Assembly: GCA_900539845.1 (NCBI GenBank)
Contig: UQDP01000028.1
Coordinates: 1-16,045 of the forward strand
Direction of reading: 5' to 3'
Length of the DNA stretch: 16,045 nt
Source of the DNA: an uncultured Oscillospiraceae bacterium
Lineage (GTDB): Bacteria > Bacillota > Clostridia > Oscillospirales > Acutalibacteraceae
This document shows positions 1-7,639 of this stretch, in pieces; position 1 is the stretch's first letter; every line of letters starts with the position of its first letter. A program made the translations under genes and the position numbers. The notes below the pieces were generated by a model. That model had not been told where the DNA came from, searched no databases, and saw nothing but the letters and a program-made list of their open reading frames with translations.

Positions 1-766
1 TCTGTGCAGCGGTTTCTCCCTGTTTACCTCTCGGGATCACAAAATCAAGCACGGCTGCGTTCTCCGTTCCGCTGTTAATAACACTCGCCGGCGTGTCCGG
101 CTCTCCCGTAGTGACCGTTCCGACGGTTACCGTTGCGGCGGTACCGTCTTTACCCGGCGCACCCGTTTCTCCGGGATCGCCCTTATCCCCTTTCGGTCCC
201 TGCGGTCCTGTATCCCCTTGCGGTCCTTGTTCACCCTGCGAACCGGGAGGTCCCTGCTCGCCGTCAAACGCTCCGCTTTCCGCCTGCTCCTTGATCTCCT
301 CAGCCGTTGCCTGCGCCGCTTCGGCGGCTGCGTTTGCCGCAGCTGCCGCCTGCTCCGCCTGTGAAACCTTTTCAGCGTTTTCTTTAACGTAATCAGCATA
401 TCCCTTAATCTCTTCTATTGAACCGATAGGCGGCGTATCAGAGGGGATCTCGCGCGGGATAATATGAATACGGATTGTTTTTATAGTTGTACCGCTTTTT
501 TCCGTTTCAACAAAAATCCATGCTTTAAAGGATTCGACCTGCTGCTGTAAACATTCATCCGGGATGTTTACAATGCCGATTTTTTCTTCATTACTTTCTT
601 CAACAGTACCGGTTAAAACAAGAGCCTGACCGCTGCCGTTCTCGAAGTGTGTTTGGAAATTATCCGGCAGATCCGAAATACCGTGAATTTCAAGCTGCTG
701 ACCGTAATCATACTGATATGCGCAGACATCAGCGGCGCATTTTTTTGAAAAATCCACTATAATCAT
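1..766 (-). CDS. Collagen-like baseplate/receptor-binding protein, 3' end beyond window
   Basis: About 255 codons are visible from ATG at 766; the frame is still open at base 1, so the C-terminus is missing. The first ~110 residues form a beta-rich region with no signal peptide, like the N-terminal virion-attachment part of BppU-type upper baseplate proteins. An Ala/Glu-rich, probably coiled-coil stretch follows (about 117-165), then a collagen-like Gly-X-Y run (about 169-207, motifs such as [23 protein letters not shown]), then the start of a globular part. Gly-X-Y segments trimerise phage fibres. The ATG overlaps the stop of the Tal gene (ATGA), so translation is probably coupled. Position directly after Dit and Tal supports a receptor-binding or upper baseplate role. 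The visible part shows no enzyme motif. The structural role is inferred from domain layout and synteny. Confidence 0.8.
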   Translation of the reverse strand, partial: MIIVDFSKKCAADVCAYQYDYGQQLEIHGISDLPDNFQTHFENGSGQALVLTGTVEESNEEKIGIVNIPDECLQQQVESFKAWIFVETEKSGTTIKTIRIHIIPREIPSDTPPIGSIEEIKGYADYVKENAEKVSQAEQAAAAANAAAEAAQATAEEIKEQAESGAFDGEQGPPGSQGEQGPQGDTGPQGPKGDKGDPGETGAPGKDGTAATVTVGTVTTGEPDTPASVINSGTENAAVLDFVIPRGKQGETAAQ

Positions 767-1902
767 AAAGTCACATCCTCTATCGACCATGATTTAATAT
801 CTTTTGAAATCGTTCTCAAGCTGTTTAAGGCAAAGTAATTTTTTAAGCTCTGTCCTACAGTGGCGGAAGTCACACGCTCCCGTATGCAGTCATATGTTAA
901 GTTCGTGATTTGCGCTTTGTAATTGATATCAAAAAATTCATCTTTAACCGTGACAATATCGCCTAAAGACAAAGACTCAGCTATTCCTGCTGCCTTATAT
1001 TCGGCGGAATTCAAGAGATAAGCTATATCAAGATCGTAGCTTATGTCTTCCTGACTCAAAGGATTTCCTGTGAGCGCTTCGCCTAAAAAGACAGCTTGAG
1101 CGCCACCTGTAAGTCTTGAGTTTCTGTTACTTTCGCTTTCGTTTGCCAGCTCCAAATTCTCAAGCACTACGCTTCTGGCATAAGCGATCCCCGTATAATC
1201 CTGATCTTCATCCACCCAGGGTGTAGCAGTGGTCATTGAATAACCGTCTTTTGATATCGGGAATAACCTTGTGGTTAATTTTTCTCGTGAAACCGTCCGC
1301 GTTATTCCGTTCAGGTTTTTTCCGAATCTGAAAACAAAGCCTTTATCAGATCCCGCCGTTTTATTTACATTACAAACGAAGTTATCATAAATGATCTGAC
1401 CGTGATATGTGTTTACCAGAGAACTGCTGTCTTCATCATCTCCGTTTATCGCAGTCATAAGATTAACGTTTTTAAGATTCAGAGATTTCTTATCCGTAAT
1501 ATCGCTGCTCACACTTGCCAGAACGCCACTCGGAACGAATTTATTAAGGGCTTTCGCTGCATCCAAACCGCTCATATTTTCAATATTTAATTCCGTAATG
1601 AACGCCCAGTTCATTACATCCATAAATATCGGGTAAGCGTAAGCCGTGATTTCGCTGTAATTCAACTCTGTTTTTAAAATTCTGAAATACTGTATGCCGT
1701 TGAATGACGGCGCTTTAATGATTCCTCCAGGCTCTATAAATTTAAAACGCCCGTCATCAAGTACGGGCTGTTTTATTGTGAGCTGCCAGCTCCCGTTCAG
1801 CTCTGCGGAAAGCTCACAGACTGTAGGAAATAGCGTCACATCGGCGTTGCTTAAAAGATTTTTCGGATATTGTGTAGCAGATGTTCTCCACGCTTCGATC
1901 AT
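763..1902 (-). CDS. Tail-associated baseplate protein (Tal, prophage tail N-terminal family)
   Basis: 379 residues, resembling the phage minor structural protein/Prophage_tail family (gp27-like hub at the tail tip that receives the tape measure and opens for DNA passage). I chose ATG at 1902 rather than the in-frame ATG at 1917: GGAGG lies within the upstream codons, 8 nt before 1902, and this ATG overlaps the Dit stop as TAATG. It starts MIEAWRTSAT; an early PTVCELSAELNGSWQLTI segment is typical of the first hub domain, and the C-terminal part (SLGDIVTVKDEFFDINYKAQ) resembles a hub beta-barrel. It ends without a peptidase or lysozyme domain, so any cell-wall-degrading activity must be elsewhere. 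Its downstream neighbour overlaps by ATGA. Family assignment rests on sequence style and synteny. Confidence 0.85.
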   Translation of the reverse strand: MIEAWRTSATQYPKNLLSNADVTLFPTVCELSAELNGSWQLTIKQPVLDDGRFKFIEPGGIIKAPSFNGIQYFRILKTELNYSEITAYAYPIFMDVMNWAFITELNIENMSGLDAAKALNKFVPSGVLASVSSDITDKKSLNLKNVNLMTAINGDDEDSSSLVNTYHGQIIYDNFVCNVNKTAGSDKGFVFRFGKNLNGITRTVSREKLTTRLFPISKDGYSMTTATPWVDEDQDYTGIAYARSVVLENLELANESESNRNSRLTGGAQAVFLGEALTGNPLSQEDISYDLDIAYLLNSAEYKAAGIAESLSLGDIVTVKDEFFDINYKAQITNLTYDCIRERVTSATVGQSLKNYFALNSLRTISKDIKSWSIEDVTL

Positions 1903-2627
1903 TATATCGTCCTCCATCTCGGTATCATACTTATACTTCCACCACTCGGAACGGATGTCTTAATGCTATTGCTTCCGGGATTCAGCCATAATGCATTGAA
2001 ATCGCCGCGCGTAAGGTTATTGATGATGCTCTCACCGTCAGAATCATATGCGAGCATAAGTTCTGTATCGACCGTGGCGCTTTCGGAAACTGTGATTGAA
2101 AAATCATAAATTAAAACATGTATTCCTACAGTGATCTGAAACTGCCCGCTGCCTGAAAATTTATATATCGGTTTTGCTATAAAAGCGGTCGGATTCGTTA
2201 CGCCGGATGAAAGCTGAATCTCTTCTTTTCCGCTTGATAAATAAGTATAAGGATTGCAGGTGACCGAAATCGTGAAAACGCCGATTCGGTTTGAAGTCCT
2301 TTCAATATCAGACGGCAGGATGATTTGTGTTTTATAAAAAAACTCCTTGTCATCTGAAAAGATAAGTTCGCTTCTCTGCTGCGAATACAGCCACTGCCGT
2401 ACTGCTCTTGCTTCAGCCGCGAACGTATCGGGCGTTTTCGACATAAAATTACATTCAATATCGAACTGAATCGGATCATACGTTTCTTCATCGTCTGTAA
2501 ACGCTCCGTCGGCGCCCGGAACGGTTATCAAACTGATCCGGCGCTGCGGCGTGGGAATATTCGGGCGGCGAATGGCGTATACACCTACCGATGAGGCGTT
2601 TGTGCCGTTTATATTAAAATCGTACAT
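1902..2627 (-). CDS. Distal tail protein (Dit, siphovirus tail component)
   Basis: 241 residues. The N-terminus (MYDFNINGTNASSVGVYAI followed by a short Arg/Pro-rich strand and ITVPGADGAFT) matches the siphovirus Dit family (Sipho_tail), whose N-terminal belt domains form a hexameric ring at the end of the tail tube. The second half (about 125-241) is a beta-rich galectin-like region. The length is normal for a simple Dit without an inserted carbohydrate-binding module. The ATG at 2627 lies inside the last codons of the tape measure gene (14-bp overlap) and follows AAGGGG with suitable spacing. The stop overlaps the Tal ATG as TAATG. Dit sits between tape measure and Tal, the standard position. 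Confidence 0.87.
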   Translation of the reverse strand: MYDFNINGTNASSVGVYAIRRPNIPTPQRRISLITVPGADGAFTDDEETYDPIQFDIECNFMSKTPDTFAAEARAVRQWLYSQQRSELIFSDDKEFFYKTQIILPSDIERTSNRIGVFTISVTCNPYTYLSSGKEEIQLSSGVTNPTAFIAKPIYKFSGSGQFQITVGIHVLIYDFSITVSESATVDTELMLAYDSDGESIINNLTRGDFNALWLNPGSNSIKTSVPSGGSISMIPRWRTI

Positions 2628-4929
2628 TTAATTTCCCCTTGCTCATTGCGTAAGCGGCTTGCTGATTCGTTATATACGTCTGTGTATTATTTGAAATGAG
2701 CTTTCCGTCCAGATAAACAGGTGAGTTAAAGGTTAATTCAGACGGACCTGCTCCGATGTTTTTTACATCTGCGTCTATAGTCATACCGGCAGAAAGCGCA
2801 CCGGCAAGACTGCCTGCTGCTGTTTTCAGCTTGTCTTCATTTGCGTAGATTCCCTTTGTCATTTCATTGATCATATCCGGCATCCATTTCGGGACGGAAA
2901 CAAGTGGTCCTACATCGGGAACGGAGAAGTGGAGATAGGAAGCGATCTTATCAGCAACACTTTTTACGGCATTCCCAATATTTGAGATCATGCTTTTTAT
3001 ACCATCGATTAAACCTTGGATAAAATCTTTTCCCCACTGTAATGCCTTGCCTGGGAGAGAAGTAATAAAGTCAACAGCTGTTTGAAATCCGTTTTGAATG
3101 GCTTCTCCGATTTCTTTAACTTTGTTGTTGAATTTTTCACCTGCTTCATCGAATTTACTTTTAATGGTTTCAATCGCTTCATTAAATTTTTCCTTTATTT
3201 TTTCCCAGACATCACCAAGCCATTCTGTAATTTCCCCCCAGTTTTTAATTATTGCAATAATTCCGGCAATCGCAGCCACAACTACTGCAATTATTCCAAT
3301 AATAGGTAAAAGCGGAGCTTCTAATGCCGTTATAGAAGCTGCAAGCGATAAAATTACTGGAATTAAAACCAATAAAACTGCAGTTATGCCACCTGCAATA
3401 AGTATAAAATCCTGTGTCGGCTGAGGAAGAGCGCTAAAGCCGTCAACGATCTGATTAACGAAATCAACAAGAGGCGGAAGAATCTCTTTTAATAATTCTG
3501 TCAGCGTCTCTCCTACAGGTTCAAGCTCATCTTTGAGTTGCCGAAAATATCCTTCAATTTCTTGGGCTGAGGTAGTCGACTGATTATACATCGATTGAGC
3601 TTTGCCCTCAACGTTTGAATACTCGTCCCCTACCGCAGTAAGAGATTCTATCATTTTTAAATTACTGTCTTCTCCGATTGATCCAAAAGCTACCGATGCC
3701 ATATTTAAAGCTTTTTGCTCATTTGTGGTTTTTCCGATATCGTTAACAATCGAATCTATAACAGCCTTTTGCTCTGTTCCACCTTTTTTCCACAACTGAA
3801 ATAATTCTTGCGTTTTTTTACTAAAGATGCCTATTGAGTCCTTGAAATCTTCTTCTGCTAATTTTGTTGTGATTTCATTAATCGCGTCATTAACCTTGTC
3901 AAGGGTATATGCACCCTCGTTCATTCCGTTTTGCAGCAACTGAAAGTATTCTTCGGCAGAATATCCGGCTTGAGCAAATTTACCTGCATATTCAGAAAGG
4001 TTATCACCAAGTTCAGAAGTGATATCTATTCCGTTTTGCGTACCAGCAACGATGTAATCCATTGCCTCTTGAGCTGATGTTCCAAACTGCGTCATTAGAG
4101 ATTTTGCTCCGCGCAATGTCTCGTTCATATCGATTCCGAATACATCTTCAAGCGTCATTGCCTGCTTTGTAATCGCTGTCAAGTCTTCATCACTCAAATC
4201 GGAAAAGGCTCTCTTAACTTTAATTACAGCATCTGCAACGCTATCCATGCTATCGCCAACGCCTTCCTCATAAATGTTTTTTATGATTTCTGCGTTTTTT
4301 TCAGCAGCTTCTCCAGTCTCTCCAAAATAAGTATTTACTTTTGTGGAGCTGCTCTCCATTTCCTGAAACGTTTCAGTCGCATTTTGACCGATTTCAATAA
4401 TTTTATCGGAAATAACCTGCAGCTGTTCTCCGGCTTCCATGAGTGTCTGATTTTTAATATTATCAGAAATATTACTTAAACTTTTACCCTTTTGTCCTGC
4501 TTCTTCTGCGGAATTACCCATCTTTTTTAAAGATTCTTCTGATTTATCAGAGGCATTATCAAGTTCATTAATTGCTGTTTCGTTCTTTTTCACCTGAGAG
4601 CGCAGCTTATTAAGGTCAGTTTCCGTATTATTAAGAACGCGCTGCCACTTCTGTGTTTGCGTTGCGGAATCACCATATTCTTTTTTTGAATATTCGAGCG
4701 CCTTTTTGACCTCGGTCAGCTTCTTTTCCTGCTGCTCAATCTCCTTGTTGAGAATTTCGTTTTGCCTGGTAAGCGCTTCCTGGCTGTCGGCGTTGTCCTC
4801 AAACTCCGAAGCAGTCTTTTTCAGCTCAGAATCAAGTGTTCTTAGGTTTTCGTTAATGCCATTCAGCTGCGCTCTAAACTCTTTTTCACCGTCAAGCCCG
4901 ATTTTCGGACCGATCGTGTAATTCGCCAA
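2614..4929 (-). CDS. Tail tape measure protein
   Basis: 771 residues. The start MANYTIGPKIGLDGEKEFRA is the common opening of Bacillota siphophage tape measures. A long charged coiled coil covers about 20-150; 165-500 is the helical TMP body; 505-562 holds two strongly hydrophobic segments (ILIAGGITAVLLVLIPVIL and IIGIIAVVVAAIAGIIAII) that may insert into the host membrane; 570-610 is amphipathic helix; the C-terminus contains ASYLHFSVPDVGPL and LDGKLISNNT, also typical. Using the general rule of ~0.15 nm per residue, the tail would be about 115 nm (inference). The start codon is TTG, directly after the TGA of the frameshifted chaperone and in the same frame; GGGGGTG lies 6 nt upstream (4936-4942). 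No peptidase domain was seen. Confidence 0.93.
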   Translation of the reverse strand: MANYTIGPKIGLDGEKEFRAQLNGINENLRTLDSELKKTASEFEDNADSQEALTRQNEILNKEIEQQEKKLTEVKKALEYSKKEYGDSATQTQKWQRVLNNTETDLNKLRSQVKKNETAINELDNASDKSEESLKKMGNSAEEAGQKGKSLSNISDNIKNQTLMEAGEQLQVISDKIIEIGQNATETFQEMESSSTKVNTYFGETGEAAEKNAEIIKNIYEEGVGDSMDSVADAVIKVKRAFSDLSDEDLTAITKQAMTLEDVFGIDMNETLRGAKSLMTQFGTSAQEAMDYIVAGTQNGIDITSELGDNLSEYAGKFAQAGYSAEEYFQLLQNGMNEGAYTLDKVNDAINEITTKLAEEDFKDSIGIFSKKTQELFQLWKKGGTEQKAVIDSIVNDIGKTTNEQKALNMASVAFGSIGEDSNLKMIESLTAVGDEYSNVEGKAQSMYNQSTTSAQEIEGYFRQLKDELEPVGETLTELLKEILPPLVDFVNQIVDGFSALPQPTQDFILIAGGITAVLLVLIPVILSLAASITALEAPLLPIIGIIAVVVAAIAGIIAIIKNWGEITEWLGDVWEKIKEKFNEAIETIKSKFDEAGEKFNNKVKEIGEAIQNGFQTAVDFITSLPGKALQWGKDFIQGLIDGIKSMISNIGNAVKSVADKIASYLHFSVPDVGPLVSVPKWMPDMINEMTKGIYANEDKLKTAAGSLAGALSAGMTIDADVKNIGAGPSELTFNSPVYLDGKLISNNTQTYITNQQAAYAMSKGKLNVRF

Positions 4930-5558
4930 TCATTTCACCCCCGTTGGAAAAGAGTTATCGACCTCGATAGCCAAGTCGTTGGAGATTTGATATATGGATA
5001 TAAGGTCATAAAGCTGAGAAAGGGGCATAACCGAGAAATCCGCATAAGGAATTCCAAGGAAATACCCCCAATACTCAAGCCATACAAGCGGAACGCGCCC
5101 CTTTAGGGACGCGCCGGCTTTTTTTTTAAATTTTTCGGATTGGGCTGCGTTTCGATCTGCCCTTTGCCTGAAGTTAAGCACTTAATGATCACATCATTAA
5201 GCGGTTTAATCTCATCATCCTCTAAGATCAAAAGGATTTCTGCGGCAGAAAGCTTTTGCCAAACACCCTCATCATTAACAGCTGAGTTCGGACGAACCCG
5301 GAAAGAGCTTTCAAAGCGGTTTTTATAAGCAACGCCCTGCCCGATCAAGATTTCTGCGGTTACAGAAATGTAATCTGCCATTTTTGAAAGCGCTTCAAAC
5401 TGTTCGTCCTCCGTCAATTTGTTTAAATCGGTTTTCTGAAAGACCGTGAAAGGTTCAATAACCTTTTTAATTGATTTGAGCTGTTTTTTTGCGCCGAGTG
5501 AAAAAACCATCGGATAGTATTTGCCGCCGATCTTTCCATAAAAAACACGGTTTCCCAT
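4930..5558 (-). CDS. Tail assembly chaperone, long form made by -1 ribosomal frameshift (gpG-T type)
   Basis: This is the extended product. Ribosomes read 145 codons of the short chaperone, slip back one base at T TTA AAA (5124-5130), and continue for 64 codons to TGA at 4930-4932, giving about 209 residues. The appended part runs KKAGASLKGRVPLVWLEYWG and ends FPTGVK; its aromatic LEYWGYFLGIP segment is typical of the downstream T domain. An independent start at GTG 5181 is unlikely, because the first ~19 residues would merely translate the end of the zero-frame gene out of frame. In lambda and many siphophages the long form binds the tape measure and recruits tail protein at a set ratio to the short form. 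The slip site and overlap are direct; that slippage happens is inferred. Confidence 0.85.
5094..5130 (-). promoter_or_regulatory. Programmed -1 frameshift signal: slippery heptamer plus hairpin
   Basis: In zero frame the minus strand reads AAT TTA AAA AAA AAG. The heptamer T TTA AAA (5130-5124) fits X XXY YYZ exactly, and A AAA AAG (5124-5118) overlaps it as a second possible site. Ten nt after the first heptamer, four after the second, lies an 8-bp stem: CGCGTCCC (5113-5106), loop TAAA (5105-5102), GGGGCGCG (5101-5094), with one U-G pair and two possible extra G-U pairs. The loop contains the TAA stop of the short chaperone. Layout and position between major tail protein and tape measure match the conserved chaperone frameshift of long-tailed phages. 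Confidence 0.85.
5103..5558 (-). CDS. Tail assembly chaperone, short form (gpG type)
   Basis: 151 residues, starting MGNRVFYGKIGGKYYPMVFS. It is mostly helical with a basic Lys/Pro tail (NPKNLKKKPARP) encoded by the slippery A-rich tract. It lies between the major tail protein and the tape measure, the invariable place of siphophage tail chaperones, which coat the tape measure and guide tail tube polymerisation but are absent from mature virions. ATG at 5558 overlaps the TAA of the major tail protein gene (TAATG), with a GAGGAG-type site upstream. Sequence similarity alone would not identify it, since these proteins diverge quickly; the call rests on synteny plus the frameshift signal at its end. 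Confidence 0.85.
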   Translation of the reverse strand: MGNRVFYGKIGGKYYPMVFSLGAKKQLKSIKKVIEPFTVFQKTDLNKLTEDEQFEALSKMADYISVTAEILIGQGVAYKNRFESSFRVRPNSAVNDEGVWQKLSAAEILLILEDDEIKPLNDVIIKCLTSGKGQIETQPNPKNLKKKPARP

Positions 5559-6208
5559 TATGCCTGCTCCTCAACTGTGGAATCATTGCTCATTGTCTGC
5601 AATGTCGATTCCGTAATGTTCATTTTAGCCTTCAGATATGCAACCGCGTCTGATTCTGTGTCAAACCAGGCATCGATCATCCACGGGTGCTTATAATTGC
5701 TGTCTTCCTGATCCGAGCGATAGATCGTTCCTGTTATAGACGGAGTCTGCCATTCCACGGTCTCACCTTTTGTGGTTGCCGTATTTTCCGGCAAAGCGAA
5801 TTGAACTTTCGGAAGAAATACCGCTCGGTATTCATCCACATCGTCATTTTGATGAAGCTCAATAACACCGACTCCGAGATACGGACTTTTCATATCATCA
5901 TCATATACAAGTTCCTTAGCCTCTTTGGATTCGCCGTAAGAGAATGTCGCTTCTTTCAATCCCAGAATAAGCTTGCTGATCTCCTGTGTGAGATCTGTGG
6001 TGCCGAGCGTGAGCTCACCGCTCTGGAACGTTCCTGCATCATTTTCCTTGATTTTGTTATCCCCATACAAGGGATTGTTTTCGGATGTGGTCCAGCTTGC
6101 CGTATATTCAACGGCTGCACCTGCTACCATTCCGTTTGAATATGTAACATTACTGCCTGTTGCTGCGTAATTTGCAACGATAGGAATTGATAATCCTTTA
6201 GTAGCCAT
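5558..6208 (-). CDS. Major tail tube protein (phi13-like family)
   Basis: 216 residues, beta-rich. MATKGLSIPIVANYAATGSN, then the loop region TASWTTSENNPLYGDNKIKE and SGELTLGTTDLTQEISKLIL, are characteristic of the phi13-type major tail protein of Bacillota siphophages, which stacks as rings to form the tail tube. A glutamate-rich flexible tail (STVEEQA) ends the protein; there is no extra Ig-like C-terminal domain. ATG at 6208 is preceded by AAAGGAG with good spacing. Its stop overlaps the chaperone start. Major tail proteins are made in large amounts, and the strong ribosome site fits that. Confidence 0.9.
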   Translation of the reverse strand: MATKGLSIPIVANYAATGSNVTYSNGMVAGAAVEYTASWTTSENNPLYGDNKIKENDAGTFQSGELTLGTTDLTQEISKLILGLKEATFSYGESKEAKELVYDDDMKSPYLGVGVIELHQNDDVDEYRAVFLPKVQFALPENTATTKGETVEWQTPSITGTIYRSDQEDSNYKHPWMIDAWFDTESDAVAYLKAKMNITESTLQTMSNDSTVEEQA

Positions 6209-6210
6209 AT

Positions 6211-6711
6211 TTAAAGCTCCTTTGAAATTAATTCATTGAAATTCTTTTCAAGTTGTTTCTCAACCGTTTTCTTTTCACGGTTGTAAATTTTTGTGATAAA
6301 ATTGTTTTTCTTCAAAAAGCTTGTGCCTTTTGAAAGTGAACGAATCAACAGCGGGTTCGGAATTCCCTGCGGATAATTTCGGGTCGGGTACGATCCGTAT
6401 CCGTCAAAGCCGATTTTTACATTGATATAGCCGTTTTTATTCTCGAACTTTGATATTCCGAAACCGTTGATTAAATCCTGTTTTTGAATCGACGATATCG
6501 AATCCAGTTTATAGCCCGGTGCCATATACGGCGGCTTACCGTCCTTTCCCTCAACAGTGGGTAGTTCTTTAAGTCCGGCAGCAATTTTATTGGCAAGATA
6601 GCCTGCTGCCGGATAAACTGCCTGTTTAATGGTTGCGGTAATATTTTTCGCGGCTTTCTGATAACTCTTAATTGTGAGGTCAATGTCTTTTCCGATTTCC
6701 ATTCTTGCCAT
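6211..6711 (-). CDS. HK97 gp10-like head-tail joining/neck protein
   Basis: 166 residues, basic. The N-terminal helix-rich part carries repeated Lys-containing segments, and the central KNGYINVKIGFDGYGSYPTR with IPNPLLIRSLSKGTSFLKKN matches the core of HK97-gp10 family proteins, which act at the neck or tail completion step and often show the 'fixed-length product then C-terminal helix' pattern seen here. ATG at 6711 overlaps the TAA of the preceding gene as TAATG; GAGGTGGAG lies upstream. It directly precedes the major tail protein. In most related phages the gp10-like gene comes before the tail terminator; here the order seems reversed. Exact structural position is inferred. Confidence 0.72.
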   Translation of the reverse strand: MARMEIGKDIDLTIKSYQKAAKNITATIKQAVYPAAGYLANKIAAGLKELPTVEGKDGKPPYMAPGYKLDSISSIQKQDLINGFGISKFENKNGYINVKIGFDGYGSYPTRNYPQGIPNPLLIRSLSKGTSFLKKNNFITKIYNREKKTVEKQLEKNFNELISKEL

Positions 6712-7028
6712 TAAATCTCCACCTCGTATGTATAATCAATGATCTGCTTTTCACTGTCATACTCAATTGAATTGAGCGCAAATGAGATTCTTGCTTCATT
6801 AAAAGCGGATTCAAGCTTTTTTAAAAGATTAGGTGCAGGACGCTTTGAAAACACATCAACCGAATAACGCATGGAATACTGTTTTTTTTGATTATCCCCT
6901 GCTACCTCGCTGCCCTCTCCTTCGGGCTGCCATACGATATACGGGTCTTTACAGCCGTCAGCGGAATAATACTCTCCTACAGCGTCAGTAACGCTGAGAA
7001 GAGCATCCACAAGTGTCTGAGACCTCAT
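6711..7028 (-). CDS. Probable tail terminator/tail completion protein
   Basis: 105 residues from ATG at 7028 (MRSQTLVDALLSVTDAVGEY). I preferred this start to the upstream in-frame TTG at 7049, which would add seven residues and give a longer overlap with the preceding gene; AAAGGA lies about 12 nt before 7028, a somewhat long spacing. The pattern of an N-terminal helix, a PYIVW strand, an acidic loop, a SMRYSVDVFSK strand, a helix (LLKKLESAFNEA) and final strands (DYTYEVEI) is the usual fold layout of siphophage tail terminators, small proteins that cap the tail tube and join it to the head. Function is inferred from pattern and position, not from a decisive motif. Confidence 0.62.
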   Translation of the reverse strand: MRSQTLVDALLSVTDAVGEYYSADGCKDPYIVWQPEGEGSEVAGDNQKKQYSMRYSVDVFSKRPAPNLLKKLESAFNEARISFALNSIEYDSEKQIIDYTYEVEI

Positions 7029-7353
7029 AGCAAGAATCAATCCTTTCAAGCGTTAATTTATAAAACAGAACACCGTCATCCTTATATGACTGAATCATAC
7101 CGACACGCGTTTGCTGCCCATCTTCAAAAACGGCTATATCGTTGACCCGTATCTGCCTATCTGCATAAACATCAACCACGCAGCTGATTTCAACGCCTGC
7201 CTGCTTTGCGGCATAATACCGTGTTACACCTAATGTGGAAACGCTGTATTTTACAGCCGTCTTAAAATCAAGGACCTCGGATGGCATAGTGCCGTCCGAA
7301 GTCCCGTTTTTTAAAGCAAATATCTTAAGGACACCATCATCAAGAGTTATCAT
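6985..7353 (-). CDS. Probable head closure/head-tail adaptor protein
   Basis: 122 residues from ATG at 7353 (MITLDDGVLKIFALKNG). A GTG at 7362 is also in frame, but AAGGCGGTG ends 6 nt before 7353 and would overlap a start at 7362. The protein is a small beta-rich barrel-like chain (KYSVSTLGVTRYYAAKQAGV, then VVDVYADRQIRVNDIAVFED) as in SPP1 gp16-type head closure proteins, which plug the connector after packaging. The end is cysteine-bearing (CYEVSDTCGC). It overlaps the connector gene by 14 bp and the next gene by 44 bp. Assignment depends on order (connector, closure, terminator) and size. Confidence 0.6.
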   Translation of the reverse strand: MITLDDGVLKIFALKNGTSDGTMPSEVLDFKTAVKYSVSTLGVTRYYAAKQAGVEISCVVDVYADRQIRVNDIAVFEDGQQTRVGMIQSYKDDGVLFYKLTLERIDSCYEVSDTCGCSSQRY

Positions 7354-7627
7354 TCGATACACCGCCTTTTTGCGACAACAGAAGATTGTTTAACGAATAA
7401 CGGAGAAAACGCGGCATTGCTGTTTCCGCGCTTCCTCTTTTTCTGAATAAATAAGCGGCGTACTGAACGATCAACATGTTACACTCTATATCATCGTTAA
7501 GCACGATACCTTCCCTTTCAATTTGCTTTTTAGCATATCCGATCAGCTGTGAAAGATAAGTGTCATTTGAATCCGTCATCATTTGCAGATCATTTTTCAA
7601 GACCTGAAGTAATTCAGCGGACGTCAT
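7340..7627 (-). CDS. Head-tail connector protein (gp6-like)
   Basis: 95 residues, helical: MTSAELLQVLKNDLQMMTD, then DTYLSQLIGYAKKQIEREGI and VQYAAYLFRKRGSAETAMPR. This helix arrangement with a closing MPRFLRYSLNNLLL is typical of gp6/gp15-like connector proteins that bind beneath the portal ring. ATG at 7627 follows GGTGAG; 12 bp separate it from the capsid gene. Position immediately after the major capsid gene supports the call. Confidence 0.78.
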   Translation of the reverse strand: MTSAELLQVLKNDLQMMTDSNDTYLSQLIGYAKKQIEREGIVLNDDIECNMLIVQYAAYLFRKRGSAETAMPRFLRYSLNNLLLSQKGGVSNDNS

Positions 7628-7639
7628 TCACTCACCGCC

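Noticed and set aside
93..399. Pro/Gly/Ser-rich plus-strand frame and a basic minus-strand frame
   Set aside because: Both are shadows of the collagen-like coding region, whose frame starts at 766 and runs to base 1.
4930..5181. Separate gene starting at GTG 5181
   Set aside because: The overlap region would translate the end of the short chaperone out of frame; the -1 slip signal explains the frame better.
5687..6139. 150-codon plus-strand frame
   Set aside because: Lies entirely opposite the well-supported major tail protein and has no ribosome site or recognisable motif.
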